This document shows positions 24,372 to 33,854 of a DNA stretch of 37,125 nucleotides, in pieces. The position numbers were made by a program, and so were the translations under genes. Within the stretch, counting starts at the first letter, position 1. Every line of letters starts with the position of its first letter. Where the stretch lies: positions 1 through 37,125 of the forward strand of contig JAISFP010000312.1 of the NCBI GenBank assembly GCA_031263525.1. The letters run 5' to 3'. The notes beneath the pieces were generated by a model. It worked only from the letters and a program-made list of their open reading frames with translations, ran no database searches and had not been told where the DNA came from. The stretch comes from Deltaproteobacteria bacterium (GTDB lineage Bacteria > Desulfobacterota > Desulfarculia > Adiutricales > Adiutricaceae).

Positions 24372-26144
24372 ATGCCCTTCACTCACAAGTCCCAGTCCTT
24401 CCCGTGTGCCGCGCGCGCCCGGGCCGTCCAGGGGGCATCGGCGGCCTGCGGCCCCCGTGGCCTCCGGGGCCCGTGCCGGGCCCTGCTCCTCGTCCCGGCG
24501 CTGGCCCTCACGCTCGCCCTCTCCAGCTCCTGCGTCCCGGCAGGGGGGGCGGGGGGCGCCGCGGTCCGGAGCTACTACTACTTCCTCAAGGCCCAGTACG
24601 AGGAGCTCGCCCGAAACGACGACGCGGCGGTCAAGAGCATGCAGAGGGCCACCACCGAGGCCGGGGGCCCCTACTACCTGGAGCTCGAGACCGCCAAGAT
24701 GATGGCCCGCAACGGACGCATGGAGGAGGCCTCCGGATACGTGGACCGGGCCGCGGCCATGCGTCCCGACGACCCCGAGCCCAGGCTGTTCGCGGGGTAC
24801 CTGGCCTCCGTGTCGGGCCAGTGGCAGAGGGCCGAGGAGAACTACCTGGAGGCGCTGAAGCTCGACCCCACCAACGAGGAGGCGGTCAGCTTCCTGGGCG
24901 CCATGTACGCCGAGAGCGGCCGGCTGGACGAGGCCAGCGAGGCATTCTCGCGGCTGGGGACGCTCACACCGGGATCGTATCTTCCCGACTACTTCCTGGG
25001 CCGCGTGGCCCTGCGACAGGGCGACCGCCGCGAGGCGGCCCGCCACTTCGCGGCGGCCGTCGCCAAGAAGCCCGACTTCGTCGAGAGCTTGATCGAGCTC
25101 GCGCTCCTAAACGAGCAGTCCGGGGACCTCAGGGCCGCCGAGCGTAACTACCGCCAGATCATCCGCCACCGTCCCGACATCACCATGGCCAAGGCCAGGC
25201 TCACGAGGATCTTGGTCAAGACCGGCAAGCGCCGCGAGGCCCTGGCCCTCATCGAGGAGGTCTCGGGCACGGCAATGGGCGGCGAGGACGCCGGCATAAC
25301 CCTCGGCCTCATGTTCCTCGAGGACAGCCTCTGGCAGCAGGCGGCCGTCGAGTTCTCGGGGGTCCTGAAGCGCGATCCCCAGAACTCCAGGGCCCGCTAC
25401 CTGCTCGCGGTGACCCAGGGCGAGACCGGGCAGGTCCAGCAGGCCCTGGAGAACCTGGGAAGCGTCCCCTACCAGTCGGACGAGTACGTCGACGCCGTGC
25501 TGTACCAGGCGGCCATCCTCTCCAAGGAGAACCGCCGCCCCGAGGCCCTGGCCGCCCTGGCCCAGGCCAGGCGCAGCCATCCGGGGGCGCCAATGCTCCT
25601 GGTGGCGTCGGGCCGCATCATGGAGGAGCAGGAGCGCGTGGCCGAGGCGCTGGCCGTCTACCGCGAGGGGGTGAAGCTCTTTCCCGACTCGGCGGATCTC
25701 TTCTTCGCCCTGGGGGCGGCGGAGGACCGCCTGGGCCACCGTTCCGAGTGCCTGGCCGCCATGGCCAGGGCCGTGGAGCTCAACCCGGAATTCTCCGAGG
25801 CCCTGAACTACCTCGCCTACACCTGGGCCGAGGAGGAGCGGAACCTGAAGGAGGCCCTGACCCTGGCGCTCAAGGCCAACAACCTGAGGCCCGACAACGG
25901 CTACTACCTGGACACACTGGGCTGGGTATACTACCGCATGAACGATTTCGCGAAGGCCCTGCCGCTCCTGGAGCGCGCGGCCCAGCTTTCCGGCGATGAT
26001 CCCGTCGTGATGGAGCACCTGGGGGACGTCCTGGGCCGCGTGGGCCGCTCGCCCGAGGCCAGGCGGGCCTACGCGAGGGCCATAGAGAAAGGCCACGAGC
26101 ATCCGGAGACCATCAATGAGAAGCTCAAGCAGATCCTCCAGTAG
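24372..26144 (+). CDS. TPR-repeat lipoprotein or secreted protein
   Basis: 590 aa. N-terminal hydrophobic stretch (RALLLVPALALTLALSSSC, about residues 36-54) ends in a cysteine that could be lipidated, although serine and not leucine stands at -3, so the lipobox is imperfect. The remainder is a continuous TPR superhelix of about 13-15 repeats: AEENYLEALKLDPTNEEAVS, GDLRAAERNYRQIIRHRPD, ALAVYREGVKLFPDSADLFF, AMARAVELNPEFSEALNYLAY, KEALTLALKANNLRPDNGYY and ALPLLERAAQLSGDDPVVME. It probably acts as a periplasmic or outer-membrane scaffold. The last 29 nt overlap the frame of the next gene, a LolB-like lipoprotein, and the pair likely works together in envelope assembly (inference). The start ATG 24372 has only a weak ribosome site. 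Confidence 0.9.
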   Translation: MPFTHKSQSFPCAARARAVQGASAACGPRGLRGPCRALLLVPALALTLALSSSCVPAGGAGGAAVRSYYYFLKAQYEELARNDDAAVKSMQRATTEAGGPYYLELETAKMMARNGRMEEASGYVDRAAAMRPDDPEPRLFAGYLASVSGQWQRAEENYLEALKLDPTNEEAVSFLGAMYAESGRLDEASEAFSRLGTLTPGSYLPDYFLGRVALRQGDRREAARHFAAAVAKKPDFVESLIELALLNEQSGDLRAAERNYRQIIRHRPDITMAKARLTRILVKTGKRREALALIEEVSGTAMGGEDAGITLGLMFLEDSLWQQAAVEFSGVLKRDPQNSRARYLLAVTQGETGQVQQALENLGSVPYQSDEYVDAVLYQAAILSKENRRPEALAALAQARRSHPGAPMLLVASGRIMEEQERVAEALAVYREGVKLFPDSADLFFALGAAEDRLGHRSECLAAMARAVELNPEFSEALNYLAYTWAEEERNLKEALTLALKANNLRPDNGYYLDTLGWVYYRMNDFAKALPLLERAAQLSGDDPVVMEHLGDVLGRVGRSPEARRAYARAIEKGHEHPETINEKLKQILQ

Positions 26145-27210
26145 GCACGGACTCCAGGCGCCCGCCTCGGCCGGCCGCGCCCGCGCGGGGACAGCGGACA
26201 TGGCCCCCTCCTCGCGGCCGACGGCCGCGGACATGCCCCACTCCGCGCGGCCCGGGCCCGCAGGCACGGCACCTTTCGTCCGAACGACGGCTTCGGACAT
26301 GGCCCCCTCCGAGCAGCCGGCTGCAGGCACGGCACCTTCCGCGCTCCCCGGGCCCGCAGGCACGGCCCCCTTCGCCGCCGCAAGGCTTAAGGCCGCGCTG
26401 TGCATGGCGCTTCTCGCCTTCGCGGGCTGCTCCGTGGTGGGCATGGACCCCACCAGGGCCGCCTCCGAAAACAGGACGGCGACGGATCTGGCCCAGGCCC
26501 TCTGGGCAGACGCCGAGGACCTGCCCACCTTCGCCATGCGGGGGGACGCCACCTACAGGTCGGATAACTCTTCCAACTTCTTCCGTTTCGAGCTCGTCTG
26601 CCAGCGTCCCGGCTCGTTCCTGTTCACGGCATTCGACCCCTTCGGCTCGCCCGTCTTCCGCATAGCCACCGCCGGGGGGAAGCTTAGCGCCATCGACTAC
26701 TCCGGCAAGGCCTTCTACTCCGGGAGCGTCTCAGGGGAGGCGCTCGGCCTCATCCTGCCGCTCCCGCTCTCGCCCGAGGAGCTCCTGGCCGTGCTCTCCG
26801 GGTCGCTCCCGTTCCGTCCCGCCCTGGCCGAGGCCGAGGCTCAGTTCCCCGAAGGGGTCGGCGACGCCGTGATGCTTCTCCGCCCCGAGGCCGGCGTCCA
26901 GGCGGTGAGGGTCCAGGTGGTCGGGGACGCCCCCTGGACGGATGCCGCGGGCAAGATGATACGCCGCGTGTCGACCGGCACGGCGAACAGTCCCGACTTC
27001 CAGGTCACCTACGGGTCCTGGGAGAACTACCCGCGGGACGACAGGGGAGGGGCCCAGCGCCTGTTCCCGCGCTCGGTCTCGGCCGCCTGGCGCCAGTCGG
27101 GCGACCACTCGCTTGACGTCACCTACCGCGAGGTCAGCCTGGGCTTCGTCCCGCCGGCGGGCGTCTTCGGGCTGGAGCGGCCTTCCGGCTACTCCAGCCA
27201 GGCCCTCTAG
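26116..27210 (+). CDS. LolB/DUF4292-like outer-membrane lipoprotein with long N-terminal extension
   Basis: 364 aa if it starts at ATG 26116, which overlaps the preceding gene by 29 nt. A lipobox (AALCMALLAFAGCS) lies unusually far in, at about residues 92-106. Before it is a low-complexity stretch repeating GPAGTAPF, DMAPS and PSxxP, encoded by GC-rich repeats around 26190-26380. Later in-frame ATGs (for example 26200 or 26302) would shorten this. The mature part (AMRGDATYRSDNSSNFFRFE, then FLFTAFDPFGSPVFRIATAG, then GLILPLPLSPEELLAVLSG) has the features of the LolB/DUF4292 fold: a half-barrel that handles lipoproteins or lipid at the outer membrane. Known homologues have a normal-length signal peptide. 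Assignment to the fold is moderately sure; the exact role is not. Confidence 0.8.
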   Translation: MRSSSRSSSRHGLQAPASAGRARAGTADMAPSSRPTAADMPHSARPGPAGTAPFVRTTASDMAPSEQPAAGTAPSALPGPAGTAPFAAARLKAALCMALLAFAGCSVVGMDPTRAASENRTATDLAQALWADAEDLPTFAMRGDATYRSDNSSNFFRFELVCQRPGSFLFTAFDPFGSPVFRIATAGGKLSAIDYSGKAFYSGSVSGEALGLILPLPLSPEELLAVLSGSLPFRPALAEAEAQFPEGVGDAVMLLRPEAGVQAVRVQVVGDAPWTDAAGKMIRRVSTGTANSPDFQVTYGSWENYPRDDRGGAQRLFPRSVSAAWRQSGDHSLDVTYREVSLGFVPPAGVFGLERPSGYSSQAL

Positions 27211-27370
27211 CCGGCCTCCCGTCCGGGCCCCGCGGGCCCGTGACCCCCTTGCCCGCCTGGCGGCGGGCCCGTGACCCCCTCGCCCGCCTGGCCGCAGGCC
27301 CCGTCCCGGGGCCCGGGGCCGCCGGGAGCCGGGACCCGCCGCACGGGTGCCCGGCGAAAGGGACCAAGCT

Positions 27371-29995
27371 ATGGACCAAGGACGCAGAAGGCCGGGACAC
27401 GGGGGCACCGGGAGGCCCGGCGCGGGCGGCTGGGCAGACGACGAGGACGGTCGTGGCCCCCGCGACGCCCCGGAGCCCCTCCTGGACCCCATCCTGGATC
27501 CGTCCCTGGACTCCTCGCTCGAGCCCGGCGGGGAGGATTCCGACGGCGGGGTGAGGGACGTGGCTCACCCGGACTCCGTCCTGGCCCCCTATCCCGAGGA
27601 CGAGCCCATGGAGGAGCTCTTCCCCGAGGACGACGACGTGGTGGAGCCCGCCTCCCCGGATCCCTACGCCTTCCCGGCGGAGGATCCTGCGGACGGGGAC
27701 GGGCCGGGCGTCGGCCTTCCGGAGATCCCCGGCGGGGACGGCTTTTTTGCGGACTCCCCGGACTTCCCCGACTCCCGGGATTCCCCGGACTCCCCCGGCT
27801 CCGGCTGGGCGGACGGCACGGTCGGTGCGGTCGGCAGGGAAATGTCTGGCCGTGGCACCGGTTCCGGGCCTTATTCCGCTTCCGACCCCGACATCTACGC
27901 TGATATCGAGACTGAAGACGACGACGTCCAGGACGGCTTCGCGCTCGGCGACGATGACGGCGACGACGTCCCGGAGGCGCTGGACCTCTCCATAGCGGAC
28001 GTCGACGGGGGCCCGGACGATCTCCTGGATCCCGCAGGTCCCCTGGACCCCCTGGACTCGGCGGATCCCCTGGAGCCTACGGATCCGGCGGACCCGCTCT
28101 CCGGCGGCCACGCGGGCTTCAGGGACGCGGCCGACATCCCTTCCGGCCCGGAGTACAGGAGGCGGGGAAGGGGAGCGGCCCCGCCGTCCCCGAGGGTGCC
28201 GGTCTTCGACGGGGAGTTCTCGCCAGACGACATCCTGAGGGACATGGACGAGGTCCTGGGCAGCTTCGACGGGGCTGCCGCCCCGAGAAAGACGGTTGCC
28301 CCTGACCATGGCGGGGCCGGCGACATCCCTTCTTCCGCAGGCGCCTCCAGGCCCGGCGTGCGCCCCGCCCAGGGTGCCGACGCAGGTTCCCCGCCCGGCG
28401 CTTCGGTCCGGGCAGCCCTGGCCGACGGACCCGCCCCTGCCGCCGTCGCCGCCTCGCCCGGCGCTTCAGTCCGGGCCGGCGGAACCGTCCCTGTCGCGGG
28501 AGCCGTCTCCCGCCCGAGCCCGACTGCTCCTGACGGAGGGACCGCCCCTGCTGCCGGAGCCGCGTCCCGCGTCCGCCCTTCAGGCCAGGCCGGCGGAACC
28601 TCCCCGGCCGGCGAAACTGTCCGGGACTCGGGAGCCGCGTCCCCCGATCCCGGCTGCGGCTCCGGTTCCGGCTTCGGCCCCGAGCCCGGCTACGGTCCCG
28701 GCCCGGGACCGGCACCAGGAGGGCCCCCGCCGGACAGCTCCCGGCCCTCCGCGTCCCCCCTTCCTGACATGCCGGCCCCGTCCGGGGAGGCAGGCCCCGG
28801 CCCGGCCCCGAGATCCCGGCAGGCCAGGCCCGCCCGGCCCGGCCCGGCCAGGGAAGGGGCGTCCCCGCCCACGGTGGCCTACCGTCCCCCAGTGCCCGCC
28901 CGCTCCGGGCCCCAGGCCCCGGAGACGCGCACGATACTCCTCACGGACAGGGTGGATGCCGGGGCGCTGGCCCCTGACGTCCCGCCCCCTGCGTCCCGCA
29001 GGCCGGGCGGCGCCTCCATCCGGAGCACTTTCGCGACCCTGAGGCCGCCTTCGCCCGCCCCGCCGCAGGTGCCAGAGACCCCGCTCTTCCCGGAGCCGGT
29101 GGATCTCCTGGACGCCATGGGCACCGAGGAACCCGAGGGAGCCGCGTTTTCTGGCGTGCCTGCGGCCGACGAGGAGCCCTTCGACCTGGAAGCCGGCGAG
29201 CCCGTTGTCGCAGGCGACCCCTCAGACGCGGAAGCCGGCGAGCCAGCGGTAGCCGGGGAGCCTTTCTATGCTGACGCCGGCGGATCCGCGGTCGCAGGCG
29301 ACCCCGCTGATTCAGACGCCGGCGGGCTCGTGGTCGCCGGAGAGCCGGTCTTCGCCGGAGAGCCCGTGGTCGCCGGAGAGCCGGTCGATGTAGGCCTTGC
29401 AGATCGTCTGGACGACCTTGATGCCGCGGACCCCATCGTCACGGGTGACCCCGTGGACACGGACGGACCGGACGATGACGGTTCCTTGAACGTCGCGGGG
29501 CCAGCGGGTTCTCCCGAGCCCGTCACGCCGGCCGCACCGTTCGGCTCCGCCGGCTCCGGGGAGCCGTTCTGGTCACCCTGGCCTGCTGCTTCCGGGGGGC
29601 AGCCCGCTCCACCGGGATCCGCTGGGGCCGTCGTGTCCGGCGAGCCTCTGGGACAGGCCGAGCCCTCAGTCTCCGGGGTGCCGCTGGGTCAGGGCGGGCC
29701 CGCAGGCTCATGGGTGCCGCCGGGCCCCGCAGTCTCCGGGATGCCTTCCGGGCCCGCAACGCCTCCGGGCCAGGGGCATTCCCCAAAGATTTCCCCCCCT
29801 GACGCCGCATCAGGATCGGCTCCGGGTGTCAGTCCTGACGCCCGGGCCGCCGATATTGTTGTGTCGGGAGCCCACGGGCAGCGACTGGCCGCAGATCTCA
29901 CGCCCGAGGAACTCCGCGATCTTATAGAGAAGGCCGTGGAGAGCGGAGTGGCCAGGGCCCTCGCCAGGCACAGGGACGATCAGGACGAGCTCTGA
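27371..29995 (+). CDS. large acidic Pro/Ala/Gly-rich disordered protein with a C-terminal helix
   Basis: 874 aa, start at ATG 27371 after GAAAGGGACC (the frame is open upstream without a better start). No signal peptide or transmembrane segment is evident. Residues 1-280 are acidic (many D/E-P runs such as LLDPILDPSLDSSLE and ELFPEDDDVVEP); 290-560 are Pro/Ala/Gly-rich; 600-700 carry repeats of AGEPVVAGEP and DPADSDAGG type; the end returns to Pro/Gly. Only the last 35 residues look folded: DLTPEELRDLIEKAVESGVA then RALARHRDD, an amphipathic helix. This resembles the plan of polar scaffold proteins of PopZ type (acidic/proline disordered body plus C-terminal oligomerising helix), but I see no specific sequence match. 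It follows the two lipoprotein genes with a 160-bp spacer containing a 31-bp duplication. Confidence 0.78.
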   Translation: MDQGRRRPGHGGTGRPGAGGWADDEDGRGPRDAPEPLLDPILDPSLDSSLEPGGEDSDGGVRDVAHPDSVLAPYPEDEPMEELFPEDDDVVEPASPDPYAFPAEDPADGDGPGVGLPEIPGGDGFFADSPDFPDSRDSPDSPGSGWADGTVGAVGREMSGRGTGSGPYSASDPDIYADIETEDDDVQDGFALGDDDGDDVPEALDLSIADVDGGPDDLLDPAGPLDPLDSADPLEPTDPADPLSGGHAGFRDAADIPSGPEYRRRGRGAAPPSPRVPVFDGEFSPDDILRDMDEVLGSFDGAAAPRKTVAPDHGGAGDIPSSAGASRPGVRPAQGADAGSPPGASVRAALADGPAPAAVAASPGASVRAGGTVPVAGAVSRPSPTAPDGGTAPAAGAASRVRPSGQAGGTSPAGETVRDSGAASPDPGCGSGSGFGPEPGYGPGPGPAPGGPPPDSSRPSASPLPDMPAPSGEAGPGPAPRSRQARPARPGPAREGASPPTVAYRPPVPARSGPQAPETRTILLTDRVDAGALAPDVPPPASRRPGGASIRSTFATLRPPSPAPPQVPETPLFPEPVDLLDAMGTEEPEGAAFSGVPAADEEPFDLEAGEPVVAGDPSDAEAGEPAVAGEPFYADAGGSAVAGDPADSDAGGLVVAGEPVFAGEPVVAGEPVDVGLADRLDDLDAADPIVTGDPVDTDGPDDDGSLNVAGPAGSPEPVTPAAPFGSAGSGEPFWSPWPAASGGQPAPPGSAGAVVSGEPLGQAEPSVSGVPLGQGGPAGSWVPPGPAVSGMPSGPATPPGQGHSPKISPPDAASGSAPGVSPDARAADIVVSGAHGQRLAADLTPEELRDLIEKAVESGVARALARHRDDQDEL

Positions 29996-31405
29996 GGCGC
30001 ATTGCCTGCCAGTGCTCCTGACTTGCAGCATTTCTGGAAGTTGGCCTTGCCGTCACGCGCGCTCTCGCGCCCGGATGCCGGGCCGCCCGGCTCCTGGTCA
30101 TGCTTCGGGCCGTCATGGTTCCCGGCTTTCGGGTCAGCCGGCCTCAACCGGAAAAGGCTCATGGACGCACGGACGTCAAGGCGGGGATTTCCGCGTTCAA
30201 GACGCGAATCATCAATGCCGTCAGCCGAAAAGCCAAAAAATTCTGTTAGATGTCAAACTATAAATGAAACTGCGATTATGGCATTATGCATTGAACCACC
30301 GAAATTTTTAGCAATAACTATGGCAATCATATTTTTATTTTGGCTGATTTAGCATGAACAGCCCGAATTTTCAGAAATAAAGTTAATAAATTTTAATAAT
30401 TAAAACAAATATTATTGGCATATCGATATTTCCAGTTATTATCAATATGATTTTAAGTAATGATTGTTTATATTTTATGATTTTTAAGAACTGCCAGCAT
30501 GCAATTAATTTAATAATTAGTGGTTATGGCATTTAATCCCCAACCCATCAATGGGTATGACGATATATCAATTTTATAATGATAATTTATTAAAACATCA
30601 ATTAGCATTCCATGAGTTCCATAATATGTCTTATCTGTAATATTACAATTAATTCAAACGGAAACCATCTTGTGGTTCCTTACTTAATCAGTCAAATCTT
30701 TATTTATGGTAATTAATTAAACGTTTAAAATGATATCATTCTATGCCTGATCAATTAACACTTTCATGAATGATAGACAAATAATAATGAAATATAATTT
30801 TGCTTAACCCTCAGTGTTTAATACTATATCATGTATATGTATCTTATCAAATAATGATTATCTTATAATATCTCATAAATATCAGTGCTTCCAAAAGAAT
30901 ATCTTTTTTTATGAAAATATTTATCATATGTTATTCGTAAATTGTCTTGGTTTTCTGAAAAATTTTATTAATATATGATCAATTTATCAAACAAATTAGA
31001 ATATTTCAAACACTGCTGTGGCACATTAATCAAACAGCAACAGAAGAATCCTTTTTGTCTCCAGTCCGTCAGGACCTTTCCTGGCGAAGCCGTCAGGACG
31101 CCGGCGTTCCTTCCCTCCGGGCCCCAGACCTTCACTCCTTCCGGTCGTCCGTCCGCCACTGGATCCCTCCCCGCTGCCTCCGTGTCATGCGTACGCGCCC
31201 GGTGCCGCGCCCCGGTCGTCCGAGCCCTCCGTCCTCGCCTGCCGGGCCGCCGCCCCTTTGCCCGGCCCTTCCAAGGAACTTCCGAAGATATTCCGGGGAT
31301 CTTCCAAGGTTTTTCCTGTGAATTATCCAATCCAGCGCCCCGGGCGCGGTTCCGGAGCCGCGCGTTCAGGCGGCTACGCGGACCTTGCCGGCATCACAAA
31401 TAAAG
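29996..31405. other. gene-free spacer with an AT-rich island (about 30240-31060)
   Basis: The first 240 bp and last 340 bp are GC-rich or mixed; the centre is strikingly AT-rich over some 800 bp with many TTAATAATT-type stretches and no open frame of note. I looked for DnaA boxes (TTATNCACA), tRNA, long inverted repeats and transposase remnants and saw none; one imperfect palindrome (GGAAACCATCTTGTGGTTCC) lies near 30660. It may be foreign DNA or a bent, protein-binding region. Confidence 0.6.
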
Positions 31406-31434
31406 TTGCAATTTTTGGCGTGTTACGCTATTTT
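31406..31434 (+). promoter_or_regulatory. sigma-70-like promoter for the YfgM-like gene
   Basis: TTGCAA (31406-31411), 17 bases, TATTTT (31429-31434). The leader to the ATG at 31600 would be about 160 nt. Confidence 0.5.
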
Positions 31435-31599
31435 CCCGCTGTAAGCGGAAAGCCCGGCCCGGATCCGTCCGGCGCCGCCGGGGTCCCCGCCGCCTTCCCA
31501 GCATCCTCCAGAATCCCCCCTCCTGCCCGGGGCGGGCCTTCCGGCCCCGGGGCCTTCCAGGACCTCACGCCTCACAAGGAACAACCGGTCAAGCACTAA

Positions 31600-32847
31600 A
31601 TGAGCAGCAAGGTACGCCTGAAAGACCTTCTCAGGGAGAAGGACGCGTTTCAGACCATCTCCGATCGCCTCTACAACTTCTACCTGACCCACACCACCCA
31701 GGTGATCGTGGCCGCGCTGGCCGTGGTGCTGGTGATCCTGGGCACGGTAGCGGGAGTGGCCATATCGCGCTCCCGGGCCGCCAAGGCGTCCAGCGACTAC
31801 TACCTGGCCTACGTCGTGGGCGATCCGACCAGGACCCTGGCCGGCATGGAGGACGTCCGCAGGAAGTACGGCGACGACAGCAGGGCCGGAAGGCTCGCGG
31901 GCTTCGCGATGGTGGACGCCTACATAGGCCTGGAGCGCTACCAGGAGGCGAGGGAGCTGGCCGACAGCCTGGCCTCCGGCCTCCGCGGCCCGGAAACGGA
32001 CCTTGCCCCCATCATCTACAACCTCCAGGGATCCCTGGCCGAGCAGACGGGCGACCTGGAGGCCGCCTACGGCCACTACGAGGCCGCCTGGCTGGCCGTG
32101 GAGGCCCCGGTCCTGGGACCCGACGGAAGGCCTGTAAACGATCCCCTCTTCGCCCAGGCCTCCGGCCCCTTCCGCATGGAGCTCCTGAACTCCCGAGGCC
32201 GCGTGGCCCTGGCCCTGGGCCGCGTCGACAGCGCCCGGATGGCCTACGACGAGCTCCGGAACCGCTATCCCGGCACGCCGCGGGCCTACGCCGCGGCCTA
32301 CAGGCTGGACGAGAGCGAAAGGGCCGCGGCCGCGGCTGACGACACCGTCGTCCTGCCGGACACCCCCTCCGAGATAACCTCCGTGGATCTTCCGCCCGCA
32401 GGCGCCTCCGGGGTGACCTCCGAGGACCTGCCCCCCGCCGGGGCCTCGGCCCCGTCCGCCGGCGACGAGGCCGGAGGTTCGGGCGGTTCGGGGGCCGATG
32501 CCGCGCCTGCGGACGGTGACGCATCCGGCGACGATGCCGCCGCCGGAGACAGTGCATCTTCCGACGACGCCGCCGCTTCCGGAGACGATGCCTCCTCCGG
32601 AGACGATGCCGCTTCCGGAGAGGGCTCAGTTCCCGCCACTTCCCAAAACGAGGCGGCCCCGGCAGCCTCGGGCGACGGGGCGGCAGCCGGCGACGGGGCC
32701 GAGTCTGCCGCATCCGGCGACGGGGCGACCGGCAGCTCGGACGTTCCAGCATCTGGCGACACGGCCGCCGGGGCCGCGTCCGAGACAGGGGACCAGCCTG
32801 CGGACAGGCCCAGAAACTTCCGCTCCCGCTCGCGCAGGGCCAGGTAG
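31600..32847 (+). CDS. YfgM-like TPR membrane protein with Ser/Gly/Asp-rich tail
   Basis: 415 aa. A cytoplasmic N-terminus (RLKDLLREKDAFQTISDRLY) precedes one transmembrane helix (about 36-58, VIVAALAVVLVILGTVAGVA) and a TPR-like periplasmic region to about residue 245 (LAGFAMVDAYIGLERYQEAR, IIYNLQGSLAEQTGDLEAAY, NSRGRVALALGRVDSARMAY, ELRNRYPGTPRAYAAAYRLD). The order TM helix then TPR_21-type repeats matches YfgM, the ancillary SecYEG/periplasmic chaperone partner. The C-terminal 165 residues are low-complexity (SGDDAA, ASGDGAA, PPAGAS units) encoded by short GGAGACGATGCC-type repeats, and end in a basic RSRSRRAR; this tail is absent from typical YfgM. The ATG at 31600 places the helix correctly. 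Confidence 0.85.
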   Translation: MSSKVRLKDLLREKDAFQTISDRLYNFYLTHTTQVIVAALAVVLVILGTVAGVAISRSRAAKASSDYYLAYVVGDPTRTLAGMEDVRRKYGDDSRAGRLAGFAMVDAYIGLERYQEARELADSLASGLRGPETDLAPIIYNLQGSLAEQTGDLEAAYGHYEAAWLAVEAPVLGPDGRPVNDPLFAQASGPFRMELLNSRGRVALALGRVDSARMAYDELRNRYPGTPRAYAAAYRLDESERAAAAADDTVVLPDTPSEITSVDLPPAGASGVTSEDLPPAGASAPSAGDEAGGSGGSGADAAPADGDASGDDAAAGDSASSDDAAASGDDASSGDDAASGEGSVPATSQNEAAPAASGDGAAAGDGAESAASGDGATGSSDVPASGDTAAGAASETGDQPADRPRNFRSRSRRAR

Positions 32848-33009
32848 CCTGGCCCGGCGGCCTTCGCCCAGGCACGGGGACCAGCGCGGGAGCCAGGCTG
32901 CAGCCGCCCAGGCACCGGATTCTTTCTGACGGCCGGCCTTCCTGACGGACGGCGGGCCGTCGTTTTCTGATAGGAGGGCCATGATGCCTTCCGGCGGGCC
33001 GGCCTTCCG

Positions 33010-33735
33010 GAAGAGCCCGGACGGCCCCTGTCCGGCCTGCTTTCAGTAACGGCCCGGACGGCCCCCCGTCCGGCCAGCTTTCTGAAACGGTCAGGACGGC
33101 CCCCGTCCGGCCTGCATTCAGAAACGGCCCGGACGGCCCCCGTCCGGCCAGCTTTCATTGACGGCCCGGACGGCCTCCGTCCTGCCTGCTTTCAGAAACG
33201 GTCATGGCGCCCCCGTCAGGCCAGCTTTCATTAATGGCCCGGACGACCTCCGTCCTGCCTGCATTCAGAAACGGTCATGGCGCCCCGTCAGGCCAGCTTT
33301 CTGAAACGGTCAGGGAGGTCTCAGTCCGGCCAGCTTTCTTAAACGGCCAGGGCGGTCTCAGTCCGGCCTGCTTTCTGTAACGGACAGGGCAGCCCCCCGT
33401 CCCGCCTGCTTTCAGTAACGGGACGGCCCCCGTCCGGCCTGCTTTCATTAACGGCCAGGGCGGCCCCCGTCCGGCCAGCTTTCATTAACGGCCAGGGCGG
33501 CCCCGTCCAGCCTGCTTTCATTAACGGCCCGGATGGCCTCCGTCCGGCCAGCTTTCATTAACGGCCAGGGCGGCCCCCGTCCGGTCAGCTTTCATTGACG
33601 GCCCGGACGGCCCCAGTCCGGAGTGCTTTCAGAAACGGCCAGGGCGGCCCCCGTCCGGCCAGCTTTCATTGACGGCCCGGACGGCCCCCGTCCGGCCTGC
33701 TTTCAGAAACGGCCAGGGCGGCCCCCCGTCTGACG
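33010..33735. repeat. 37-bp hairpin array, 19 units
   Basis: Nineteen units recognisable by GCTTTC or GCATTC boxes about 37 bp apart (33040 to 33697). Each has the form GCTTTCATTAACGGCCAGGG then CGGCCCCCGTCCGGCCA. Where the sequence reads CGGACGGCCCCCGTCCG it forms a 7-bp stem with a CCC loop. Units tend to alternate between CCAGC and CCTGC before the box, hinting at an older 74-bp dimer. Period 37 excludes a continuous protein. There are no unique spacers, so it is not a CRISPR array. It fills the spacer between the YfgM-like and SPOR genes; 32848-33010 contains nothing recognised. Confidence 0.97.
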
Positions 33736-33854
33736 GGGCGCGGCCGGCAGGCCGGCCCGGAACCCCTCCGGACACGGACGAGGGCCCGGCGACCATCCCC
33801 CCGGGCCCGGACCTCAAGCTCTCCGGGCACCGAGACCTCCCAGGGAGGCCCCCC

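Noticed and set aside
30240-31060. AT-rich island as replication origin
   Set aside because: No DnaA boxes of TTATNCACA type, no dnaA/dnaN or gidA genes nearby.
33010-33735. Possible CRISPR array
   Set aside because: Units are continuous tandem repeats with no unique spacers, and no cas genes are present.
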